Assembly (NCBI GenBank): GCA_937928015.1
Contig: CALFXA010000064.1
Span: forward strand, 1-32,393
Source: an uncultured Anaerolineales bacterium
GTDB taxonomy: Bacteria > Chloroflexota > Anaerolineae > Anaerolineales > Villigracilaceae
DNA length: 32,393 nucleotides
Direction of reading: 5' to 3'
The position numbers and the translations under genes were made by a program. The notes under the pieces were generated by a model. The model did not search any database and was not told where the DNA came from. It was given only the letters and a program-made list of their open reading frames with translations. Shown piece after piece: positions 1-7,480 of the stretch. How positions within the stretch are numbered: the stretch's first letter is position 1; every line of letters begins with the position of its first letter.

Positions 1-803
<803 letters not shown>

Positions 804-818
804 CTAGTAATGTGCTAA

Positions 819-836
819 CTGTGAATTTTATCACAA
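819..836 (-). promoter_or_regulatory. candidate Rex operator and extended -10 of nifJ
   Basis: The minus strand reads TTGTGATAAAATTCACAG, an inverted repeat TTGTGA-N6-TCACAg that matches 11 of the 12 arm bases of the Rex consensus as I recall it (TTGTGA-N6-TCACAA). An extended -10, TGATAAAAT, lies at 825-833 inside the site, so a bound repressor would cover the promoter. Rex senses NADH/NAD+ and commonly controls fermentation genes. The sequence match is seen; binding and regulation are inferred. Confidence 0.55.
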
Positions 837-958
837 TTTTGTGAGAACGATTTCATCAAGTTTATCCCCGTGGTAGACGAGGCGATAGTTATTAAAAGCC
901 TGAATTAAGGTGCGGGTTGTCATATTTTGGATAAGCTTGGTGGAATTCAAAATTCAAC

Positions 959-988
959 AAAAAACGGCAGCCCGGGCTGCCGTTTTTT
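959..988 (-). terminator. rho-independent terminator, symmetrical
   Basis: A perfect 30-base palindrome has a GC-rich core (cggcagcccgggctgccg) flanked by A6 and T6. It starts 4 bases past the stop of the deoxyribosyltransferase-like gene. The A and T tracts allow it to work in both directions. Confidence 0.85.
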
Positions 989-991
989 AGA

Positions 992-1357
992 TCAAACTGT
1001 TGGGATTTCATCCAGGTCGAAAAAGATTTGCAGACCCCGCTCACGTCCCACCTCCACCATCCGATCCGCACCCTGGGAGGCGCCGCCGATGCGCAGGACG
1101 GCATCACATTTTTCGAGCAGGCGTTCCGCGATGGGATGGAATATCTCGTCGAAGGCCGCATCGCCGACCTGTTGGGAGCCAGCCAGATGCACGAGCGGGA
1201 GCGCAAACCATTCTCCCAGCACGGGGATATGTCCCTTGCGGAAGATGGGCAGGGCGTAGGCTTCCATGGCGCGGACGTTGGCCGCCATCTTTTCGGGGTC
1301 GTCGCCCGTGCCCGAGCGATACGGTCCCGCAATCAGGATCATCAATCGACTGCTCAT
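992..1357 (-). CDS. nucleoside 2-deoxyribosyltransferase-like (DUF4406-like) protein
   Basis: A soluble 121-residue protein. It starts with a beta strand and the loop LIAGPYRSG, typical of the nucleoside 2-deoxyribosyltransferase/DUF4406 fold, and has a later GGASQGADRMVEVGRERG stretch that resembles the fold's second conserved nucleotide-binding segment. I cannot assign the catalytic Glu/Asp pair with confidence, so enzymatic activity is unproven. The ATG overlaps the stop of the upstream Nudix gene by 4 bases, which implies coupled translation and a shared task in nucleotide or ADP-ribose metabolism. A strong terminator follows. The fold assignment is moderate and the substrate is unknown. 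Confidence 0.6.
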   Translation of the reverse strand: MSSRLMILIAGPYRSGTGDDPEKMAANVRAMEAYALPIFRKGHIPVLGEWFALPLVHLAGSQQVGDAAFDEIFHPIAERLLEKCDAVLRIGGASQGADRMVEVGRERGLQIFFDLDEIPTV

Positions 1358-1890
1358 TGATACTTCTCCAGGTATGGGCGCGCCAGGAACAGCGCTGCCA
1401 GGGATTTGGCGTCGGGCATCTCGCCGCGTTCGGCCATGGCCAACGCCTCGCGGACGGGCATTTTCTCCACCTGCAGGAACTCGTCGGCGTCGGCCTCAAG
1501 CGGATCGTGCCGCAGGTCGGTGGCGAGGAAGACGGCCATGAACTCGGTCGAGTAGCCGGGCGCAAGGTAAAAATCGCCCACGCGCACGAGGGTGTCGGCG
1601 GCCATGCCTGTTTCCTCGCGAATCTCGCGAGCGGCGCATTCGGCGTGGGGTTCATCGCCGTCGCGGGTACCTGCGGGCAGTTCGAGCAGGTCCAGGCCCG
1701 CGGCGTGACGGTATTGACGCACGAAGAGCATGTTCCCGTCCGCATCGATGGGGAGGATGACGACCGAACCGCCGTGTTCGACGATCTCGAAGCGCGTCTC
1801 GTTGCCGTCGGGCGTTTTCAAATAGTCGCGGCGGATCTTGAAGGCGCGCCCCTGAAAGAGCGGCTCCGATCTGAGTAATTCAAAAGGCAT
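1354..1890 (-). CDS. Nudix hydrolase, ADP-ribose pyrophosphatase type
   Basis: A 178-residue cytoplasmic hydrolase of nucleoside diphosphates linked to another moiety, most like ADP-ribose pyrophosphatases. The Nudix box (G-x5-E-x7-REIREETGM) is intact at about residues 74-96 and supplies the metal-binding glutamates. The preceding FVRQYRHAAGLDLLELPAG segment is characteristic of ADP-ribose pyrophosphatase-like members. I chose the ATG at 1888-1890 because a GGAGGAG ribosome site lies just upstream; an in-frame TTG at 1902 overlaps that site and is unlikely. The stop overlaps the start of the downstream deoxyribosyltransferase-like gene. The exact substrate cannot be read from the sequence. 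Confidence 0.88.
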   Translation of the reverse strand: MPFELLRSEPLFQGRAFKIRRDYLKTPDGNETRFEIVEHGGSVVILPIDADGNMLFVRQYRHAAGLDLLELPAGTRDGDEPHAECAAREIREETGMAADTLVRVGDFYLAPGYSTEFMAVFLATDLRHDPLEADADEFLQVEKMPVREALAMAERGEMPDAKSLAALFLARPYLEKYQ

Positions 1891-1910
1891 GAGCTCCTCC
1901 AATCAATAGA

Positions 1911-1938
1911 AAAAAGCCCAGGAACAGGCCTGGGCTTT
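1911..1938 (-). terminator. terminator of the LysM lipoprotein gene
   Basis: A 10-bp perfect stem (aaagcccagg / cctgggcttt) has a 6-base loop and, on the minus strand, a run of T. It lies 18 bases beyond the LysM stop and just upstream of the Nudix ribosome site, so it separates the two units. Confidence 0.8.
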
Positions 1939-1956
1939 CGAGTTTCATTCTCGGCG

Positions 1957-2679
1957 TTACGGGATGTCCAGCTTCTGCCCTGCGGTGAGTTTGGCCGAGA
2001 GGGAGATGCTGTTATAAGAGGCGATGGCGGCGGGATCTACATCGCCATATTTGCAGGCAATACTGTAGAGCGTCTCATCAGAGGAGAGGACCGTGTATGT
2101 GGCAGGGTGAGTCTGCAGAGCGCGGCCAGTGGGGAAGGGGTTACCCGTCTGCGGAATCTTCAGCACGAGGCCGGGCATGAACAGGCCGCCGTCAGAAATG
2201 CCGTTGAGCGAGAGCAGTTCATCGGGGTTGATATTGAAGCGGCGCGCGATGCAGTAAGGGAATTCACCCGCCTGCAGGGTGTAGGAGGCGGGCTTGGGGC
2301 CAGCCGTGGGCGCAGGTCCGCTGGGGGTGTTGGCCGCCGGCGGATTGACCGTGGACGCCACAGCGGTCGTCGCAACGGGCACAAGATCAGACGGCGTGCC
2401 ATCCTGCGGCGTGGTCATGGTGACCACCACAGGCTGAGGCGTAACCGACGTCCCAGCGGTGGCCATGGCGGTTTGAGTGGCGGCTTGCTGGGCAGCCTGG
2501 GTCCCGATGGATTCCATGTTGGTGGCCCCGTTGGGCAACGGGGTGGTGAACTGGCTCGAAGGCGAGAGCAGGGTCGGCGTAGCCACTGGCGCATTCGAGA
2601 TCGATTGCGTACAAGCAGAGAGCAGGAGTGCAAAGCTTAGGATCGCGGCCAGCTTCAGGCCGTGGGATTTCAGGGTCAT
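1957..2679 (-). CDS. lipoprotein with two LysM domains
   Basis: A 240-residue exported protein. A short basic N-terminus and hydrophobic stretch end in the lipobox LLSAC, so Cys23 should be lipidated and the protein anchored outside the membrane. Residues 30-130 are a low-complexity Thr/Pro/Ala/Ser linker. Two LysM modules follow at about 133-176 and 194-240 (YTLQAGEFPYCIA..., YTVLSSDETLYSIA...), which in this family bind peptidoglycan or other GlcNAc polymers. Each LysM carries a Cys in the same place (YCIA, SIAC). No catalytic domain is present, so a structural or wall-binding role is likely. It has its own sigma-70-type promoter and terminator and is probably monocistronic. Confidence 0.9.
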   Translation of the reverse strand: MTLKSHGLKLAAILSFALLLSACTQSISNAPVATPTLLSPSSQFTTPLPNGATNMESIGTQAAQQAATQTAMATAGTSVTPQPVVVTMTTPQDGTPSDLVPVATTAVASTVNPPAANTPSGPAPTAGPKPASYTLQAGEFPYCIARRFNINPDELLSLNGISDGGLFMPGLVLKIPQTGNPFPTGRALQTHPATYTVLSSDETLYSIACKYGDVDPAAIASYNSISLSAKLTAGQKLDIP

Positions 2680-2714
2680 ATCTTCTCCTCTTTCTTCTTT
2701 TTATATTGTTCGGG

Positions 2715-2743
2715 ATGGTAGCACATGATGTTTAAGACGTCAA
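2715..2743 (-). promoter_or_regulatory. sigma-70-type promoter of the LysM gene
   Basis: On the minus strand, TTGACG (2738-2743) and TACCAT (2715-2720) are separated by exactly 17 bases. An AGAGGAG-like ribosome site precedes the ATG at 2677-2679. Confidence 0.6.
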
Positions 2744-2761
2744 GCGCGGGCCTTCCATCTT

Positions 2762-4735
2762 TTAGGGGATGCAGTCGAACTCGGCCAGCGCCTGGGATGC
2801 GCTGTCGCTGCGGTCCTGGACCTGGACCTGTACCCGTTTCCAAACGTTGCATACCCCTTTGCGGACTCTCGCCGCCTGTTGCACCGCGTCGCGCGAGAGG
2901 GTCAACGCCTCGTCCGCATTGCCGACGCGCGCCTGGGCCTCGATGAAGGGCAGCCACTCGAAGACGTCTTCGGGCGCATAGTCCAGCGCCTTGGCCTGAC
3001 GTTGCAAATCGAGGATCGTCTGCCAGTCGCCGACCTGCCGCGCCAGTTCGGACCTTTCGTAGAAATAGCACCAGGTATGGGCTGGCTCGGCGCTGAACGG
3101 CGGATTTGGCAAACTTAGTTGCGGTGCGTCTGTGCGGATCAGGCTCGGCTGGCTGAGTGGGATGAGTTGGGTGAGAAACTCGGATTCTTTTTCGTAGGTC
3201 TCGGCATCGCCCAGCGACGGATCGAGCACACGCAGACAACCGTTCTGCGGGACTAGGAAAACCAGCGTTTGGCCCGTCGAGCCGTGGAAGTCCACGGTGC
3301 GGAACGGCAGGGTGATGGGCGTGTTCGGCTCGATGCTCGTCAACACACCGCCGCCGAGACGGGCCTCCGCGTAGAGCAGGGCGTAGGGCAGGTCTCCGCC
3401 GTGGTATTCGGGCGCGTACATCCAGTTGATGGGCGCGGTGAACGAGAGATCGGTTTCCAGCGGCATGTCGGGGATGACGCCCGTCAGCAACAGGGTGTTC
3501 GGTTCGAGGGCGGGGATACGCCAGGCGAATTGCCAGAAGATTTCCTGCTGGCGCGCCCAGTCGCGGCGGAAGAGGTTCGCGTTGTAGAATTGCTGTCCCA
3601 CCCCGAGGGCGATGACCAGGCCGATGACGGTCAACTTGAGGCGTTCGTTCTTGCCGAGGAGAAGCTCGATCAACCCAGCTAGGAACAGGCTCCCGCCAAG
3701 GGTCATGGAGATCATGAAGCGGTCGAAGGTCGATTGGAGTGTCAGCGGCAGGCCCGCAGCGAGGGAGGGGAGACGTCCGAGCAGGATGCCCGTCAGGCCG
3801 AGGAGGATCAGGATGAGCGGAAATTGCGGGGCGGAGGATTGCTCGTCAACGGAGGGGAAACGGAGGAGGTAAAGGATGAGGAGAGCAAAGGTGACGGCGG
3901 TCAGGCCGAGGGTCAGCAGGGAGGTGGGGGAACTCGGAGCGGAACCGACCAACAGCAGGATCTGCCCCCAGACGAAGAGTCCCGCCTTGAAGACAGCATA
4001 CAACAATTCGAGCAGCCAGTTGAGTCGCTGACCTTCCATGTCGTACGAGATATACGCGCCCGAGCGGTAGAACCAGACCAGCCACAGGCCGTCGGCTGCC
4101 CAAAGCAGGAGATAGGGCAGCCAGGCAGTCAACGCGCGGCGGAAGCGGCTCCAGAAGTCGACTTCGTCGAGCAGGGACCAGATCAGCAGGAAACGCAGCG
4201 GCTCCATGCCGAAGAAGTATTCGGTAGGGAAGAGTCCCCAGAATTGCAGGAAGAGTGCCAGAGCAGCCAACGGCCAGCGTCCGCGGCGGATGGCGTAGGC
4301 GCTGACGCCGAACGAAAGTAGATAAAAAATGAAGGGGATGAGTTCCTGGTTGATGTGTGTGAAGGCCACCCAATGCTGCGAGTAGCCAGGGAAGACCAGC
4401 ACGAAGAGCGCGGCGGTCAGCGCCAGGCGCGGACGGCTCGGCCAGAAGGCGCGCAGCATCCACCAGGTCGAGAGGCCGATGACAAAGCGGATGACGAGCG
4501 CGAACATCTGCCAGGCCAGCGGGGTGGGCGGCAGCAGGCTGGTGGTGAGGAAAAAGATCGGCCCGAGGAAGGGGCGGAAGCCGATGAAGGATGGGACAAA
4601 TTGCGCCGAGCCGAGGAAATGGTCCGCCCAGGCGAACCCCCAATCGTCCCAGTGGAAACCCGCGGTGGCGGCCAGCAATCCGTAGGCGAGGATGGTGAGC
4701 AGGGCAAAGAGGACAGGCGGCTTGATGCGTTGCAT
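2762..4735 (-). CDS. large polytopic membrane protein, possible GT-C-type glycosyltransferase
   Basis: A 657-residue protein with many hydrophobic segments from residue 8 to about 385, followed by a soluble C-terminal part of about 270 residues. The loop after the first membrane segment contains FHWDDWGFAWADHF (Asp30-Asp31). An acidic pair in that first outer loop is typical of GT-C glycosyltransferases using lipid-linked sugars, but I recognise no further family signature, so this is only a suggestion. The last 60 residues look helical and repeat-like (NADEALTLSRDAVQQAARV). A TGATAAAAT -10 ends 6 bases before the ATG, so the transcript may have almost no leader. I do not recognise the gene. 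Confidence 0.7.
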   Translation of the reverse strand: MQRIKPPVLFALLTILAYGLLAATAGFHWDDWGFAWADHFLGSAQFVPSFIGFRPFLGPIFFLTTSLLPPTPLAWQMFALVIRFVIGLSTWWMLRAFWPSRPRLALTAALFVLVFPGYSQHWVAFTHINQELIPFIFYLLSFGVSAYAIRRGRWPLAALALFLQFWGLFPTEYFFGMEPLRFLLIWSLLDEVDFWSRFRRALTAWLPYLLLWAADGLWLVWFYRSGAYISYDMEGQRLNWLLELLYAVFKAGLFVWGQILLLVGSAPSSPTSLLTLGLTAVTFALLILYLLRFPSVDEQSSAPQFPLILILLGLTGILLGRLPSLAAGLPLTLQSTFDRFMISMTLGGSLFLAGLIELLLGKNERLKLTVIGLVIALGVGQQFYNANLFRRDWARQQEIFWQFAWRIPALEPNTLLLTGVIPDMPLETDLSFTAPINWMYAPEYHGGDLPYALLYAEARLGGGVLTSIEPNTPITLPFRTVDFHGSTGQTLVFLVPQNGCLRVLDPSLGDAETYEKESEFLTQLIPLSQPSLIRTDAPQLSLPNPPFSAEPAHTWCYFYERSELARQVGDWQTILDLQRQAKALDYAPEDVFEWLPFIEAQARVGNADEALTLSRDAVQQAARVRKGVCNVWKRVQVQVQDRSDSASQALAEFDCIP

Positions 4736-4741
4736 CCTGGG

Positions 4742-4750
4742 ATTTTATCA
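4742..4750 (-). promoter_or_regulatory. extended -10 directly upstream of the membrane-protein ATG
   Basis: The minus strand reads TGATAAAAT, the same extended -10 as in the nifJ promoter, only 6 bases from the ATG at 4733-4735. Transcription would start at or next to the A of the ATG. No convincing -35 or ribosome site is seen. Confidence 0.35.
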
Positions 4751-4771
4751 GAAGCGTGCGGCATGATTGGA

Positions 4772-4805
4772 AATAAAAACACCGAGTCCGTCTCGATGTT
4801 TTTAT
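4772..4805 (-). terminator. terminator of the PhoD-like gene
   Basis: A stem (aaaaacaccgag / ctcgatgttttt, one mismatch) with a 5-base loop and flanking A and T tracts lies about 20 bases past the phosphatase stop. Confidence 0.75.
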
Positions 4806-4824
4806 TGTTCAACTTTTTATCGCA

Positions 4825-6315
4825 TCACTGAATTCGGATGGCTTGCGGCGTGCCTGCTACAATTTTCCAAACGGCCTCGCGGACTTCGCAATCTGTGCGT
4901 TCGAGGACCGTATCCACCAGCCAGTATTCGACCTGCACGGCCTCGGGCGTAATGTCCACGATGTTATAACCATGACTGTCTAGTTCACACCACTTCATTT
5001 GAGGGAAGGCTTGCAGCAGGGCGGCTTCGTGTTTGCGTGATTCTGTACGCGGCTGCCACTTCATCTTATCATCCAAATTTTGCGAGGTCAGGCTGGTGTT
5101 GATAAATTCCACGGCCACGACATCTTCTGCCTCATCGAACGGATTTTCATTCAACTCGATCACCATGCTGACGTGGATATCACCGCTCAAGACAACGGTC
5201 TGGCCGCGATATTTGCGCAGCATCTCGAAGACCTTGTGACGTTCGGCGGGGTAACCGTCCCATTGATCGTAGTCGGCACTTTTGCCGTCGGCGGCGATCA
5301 ATTTGGTTTTGAGCAGCGGCAGCTTGACTTCTTCGGGATAGTTTTCGCGCCAGGTGGTGGAAAGCACAGAGGGGTTTCCCAACACGCGCCATGTTGCGTT
5401 TGAATTTTCGAACGCCTCGAATAGCCACTCGCGCTGGGCGGCTCCCAGTGCTGTGCGATTTTCATCATACATGGCGGGCGGCGGGACAGGCTGATCGCGA
5501 TGGGTGCGCGTGTTAATCAGGAACAACTCGGCCAGTTTGCCCAGCCTGACGCTGCGATACACGCGGGATGGATCGCTGGGATCGGGCAGGCGGAAGGGAA
5601 GCCATTCCCAGCGCGCGCGAAAACAGGATTCCAGACGCGCGGACCACGGCCCATCGCTGGCCTCGTTATGGACATCGGCGCCGCCGCTCCAGGCGCCGTC
5701 GGCGAACTCGTGGTCGTCGACGGTGGCGATGATGGGCAGGGCCGCGTGCATCTTTTGCACGTCGGGGTCGCGGTGATATTGAGCATAACGGGTGCGATAA
5801 TCGCTGAGGGATTTGCATTCGTGCAGGGGCTCGAACGGGCGGCCGATATCGGCACCTGGAGTTTGTCCTGCGGGCGGGACATTGGCGGCTTCGTAGATGT
5901 AATCTCCGAGGTGAAGCAAAAAGCCCAGATCCTCGTGTTCAGACATGCGCGCATAGGCATTGAAAAAGCCTGCGTTGAATTTGGCACAGGAGGCCTGGGC
6001 GAAGCGCAAATGCGTGACGTCGTCTGCGGGCAGGGTCTGGGTGCGGCCCGTGACCGTCGTCTCACCTTCAGCGTGGAAGCGGTAAAAGTAACGGGTGCCA
6101 GGCTCGAGCCCGGTGGGATCGACGTGGACGCTGTGGTCGTTCTCGGGGAGGGCAGGTGCAGTCCCGAACCTGACCATATTCGTGAAATCTGCATCGGAGG
6201 CAATTTCCCAACTCACTTCGACGGTGCGCTTATCAGGCACGGTCACACGTGTCCACAAAATGACGCGGTCTTGCAGCGGGTCGCCGCTGGCGATGCCATG
6301 CTGAAAAATATTCAT
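4825..6315 (-). CDS. PhoD-family alkaline phosphatase/phosphodiesterase
   Basis: A 496-residue metallophosphoesterase of the PhoD family. It has the N-terminal Ig-like module (GIASGDPLQDRVILWTRV) and the metal-binding core: LGDYIYEA, TVDDHEFADG, GNPSVLSTTW and LSGDIHVSMV. PhoD enzymes cleave phosphomonoesters and diesters with Ca/Fe and are usually exported by the Tat pathway. This protein begins MNIFQHGIASGDP, so no signal peptide exists and the product should stay in the cytoplasm unless exported another way. The ATG at 6313-6315 has an AGAGGA ribosome site; a 13-codon extension upstream has none and overlaps the promoter. The gene has its own promoter and terminator. The substrate is not determined. 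Confidence 0.9.
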   Translation of the reverse strand: MNIFQHGIASGDPLQDRVILWTRVTVPDKRTVEVSWEIASDADFTNMVRFGTAPALPENDHSVHVDPTGLEPGTRYFYRFHAEGETTVTGRTQTLPADDVTHLRFAQASCAKFNAGFFNAYARMSEHEDLGFLLHLGDYIYEAANVPPAGQTPGADIGRPFEPLHECKSLSDYRTRYAQYHRDPDVQKMHAALPIIATVDDHEFADGAWSGGADVHNEASDGPWSARLESCFRARWEWLPFRLPDPSDPSRVYRSVRLGKLAELFLINTRTHRDQPVPPPAMYDENRTALGAAQREWLFEAFENSNATWRVLGNPSVLSTTWRENYPEEVKLPLLKTKLIAADGKSADYDQWDGYPAERHKVFEMLRKYRGQTVVLSGDIHVSMVIELNENPFDEAEDVVAVEFINTSLTSQNLDDKMKWQPRTESRKHEAALLQAFPQMKWCELDSHGYNIVDITPEAVQVEYWLVDTVLERTDCEVREAVWKIVAGTPQAIRIQ

Positions 6316-6355
6316 AAATCCTCTTTTTATTGGAATTGAGACAATATCGGGCATT

Positions 6356-6384
6356 ATTGTATGGAATTTCAGACAAAATGGCAG
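6356..6384 (-). promoter_or_regulatory. promoter of the PhoD-like gene
   Basis: On the minus strand, CTGCCA (6379-6384) and TACAAT (6356-6361) are 17 bases apart. An 8-bp inverted repeat, TATGGAAT (6360-6367) and ATTCCATA (6399-6406), spans the -10 and the region upstream of the -35 and could be an operator. Confidence 0.5.
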
Positions 6385-6436
6385 ATACCGATGGTCCTAT
6401 TCCATACCACCAAGTGCCATAAGCGAAACTTTTGTT

Positions 6437-7426
6437 TTACAGAAGCGCTTTGAGATTTTCCAATGGCGTGGGCGGATACAGGTCACAGCCGGGCCAGAGC
6501 GCATCCACCCCCGTGGCGCGGACCTGCTCCGCCGCCGCCTGGACCTGGGCCTGGTCGCCGCGCGAGAGCATTTCCACCGGGTCGAGGTTGCCGAAGAGCA
6601 GCGTGTGAGGCAGGGCCGCGCGCGAAGCGGACAGGTTATTGGTCTGGTCCACGGAGATGGCTTCCGCGCCCGATTGAGCCAGCAGGTGCATGACGTCGTT
6701 CGTGTTTCCGCACACCGACAGAACGCGCGGCGCGGGCAGGGCGGCGATCAAATGCTGTTGCGCAGGCAGGACGAAATCTGCGAAACGTTTGGGGCCGAGG
6801 AAGCCTGGCGAGCCGCCCATGTCGTGAATGGTGAGGAAGTCCGCGCCCGCGCTGCGATAAGCGTGACCGATTTGGGAGATGAAAGAGGAAAGATGAATGA
6901 GAGCGTCGTGAACGGTTTGTGGGGTGCGCTTCATTTCAGTGAACAACGTCCCCGGCTCGACCAGGAATAACAAGAGGGTGAATGGCCCAGGCAGGATTCC
7001 ACCGATGACGGCTTCCGCGCCGATGTCCGCTTTGAGTCTTGCGATAGTGGTACACACTGTCGCAATGCGGCCTCTTTTTAAAATCTCTGTGTCCTCTGTG
7101 GTCTCCGTGGTGAATTCTTTGACCGAAGAGAATAACGGCCTCGCCACACGCGGAAATTCATACAACCCATTCTCGCGAAAGTCCACCTGTGCGCCCAGTG
7201 CCTCGGCCTCGACACACATATCCAGCGGCAGCGCGGCGGACGGGAACCCTGTCAGACGAAAGGTGCTGGCGGCGGCGCGGGCCAGCTTGTCCGCGTCGCG
7301 ATGGACTTCATGGAAGGGCAGCCCTTCGCGCTCCAATCCTGCCGCGGTGACGTGGGTCAGTCCGCTGAAGGCGGGGATGGGATCAATTTTTTTACCGTTA
7401 AGCAATTCGAGAATTTTGGTTCGCAT
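6437..7426 (-). CDS. uroporphyrinogen decarboxylase-family (MtaA/MtbA-like) methyltransferase
   Basis: A 329-residue cytoplasmic protein of the UroD superfamily branch that includes MtaA/MtbA, which move a methyl from a methyl-corrinoid protein to a thiol. In keeping with that branch it ends GCDLYPPTPLENLKAL, with Cys314 at the position of the last zinc ligand, and has VLSVCGNTND with Cys239. In MtaA the motif is H-x-C; here it is S-x-C (Ser237), so one canonical zinc ligand is missing. Residues 105-114 (FTTETTEDTE) are encoded by a dispersed DNA repeat inserted in frame. It is the last gene of the methyltransferase locus and a candidate for final methyl transfer. The acceptor is unknown and coenzyme M is unlikely in this host. 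The ribosome site is weak. Confidence 0.82.
   Translation of the reverse strand: MRTKILELLNGKKIDPIPAFSGLTHVTAAGLEREGLPFHEVHRDADKLARAAASTFRLTGFPSAALPLDMCVEAEALGAQVDFRENGLYEFPRVARPLFSSVKEFTTETTEDTEILKRGRIATVCTTIARLKADIGAEAVIGGILPGPFTLLLFLVEPGTLFTEMKRTPQTVHDALIHLSSFISQIGHAYRSAGADFLTIHDMGGSPGFLGPKRFADFVLPAQQHLIAALPAPRVLSVCGNTNDVMHLLAQSGAEAISVDQTNNLSASRAALPHTLLFGNLDPVEMLSRGDQAQVQAAAEQVRATGVDALWPGCDLYPPTPLENLKALL
7084..7113. repeat. dispersed 'cacggagaccacagagg' repeat, in frame within the UroD-like gene
   Basis: The minus strand reads as tandem-like units of accacggag / accacagagg / acacagag. This word family is scattered through many bacterial genomes, usually between genes. Here it encodes residues TTETTEDTE without breaking the frame. 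Confidence 0.7.
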
Positions 7427-7434
7427 GTTCCATC

Positions 7435-7467
7435 AAAAAAGGGACACAAAGATATTCTTTGTGTCCC
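7435..7467 (-). terminator. terminator-like hairpin between the homocysteine methyltransferase-like and UroD-like genes
   Basis: An 11-bp perfect stem (gggacacaaag / ctttgtgtccc) with a 5-base loop is followed on the minus strand by T6. It lies 14 bases past the TAG of the upstream gene and 9 bases before the next ATG, so the UroD-like gene depends on read-through, attenuation or an unseen promoter. Confidence 0.75.
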
Positions 7468-7480
7468 TTCGTGTCTTATG

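Noticed and set aside
5500..6339. Long plus-strand open frame opposite the PhoD-like gene (and similar frames at 1000-1878, 3734-4321, 14746-15357, 29020-30018)
   Set aside because: They lie antisense to well-supported genes, lack ribosome sites and family motifs, and are expected shadows in GC-rich DNA.
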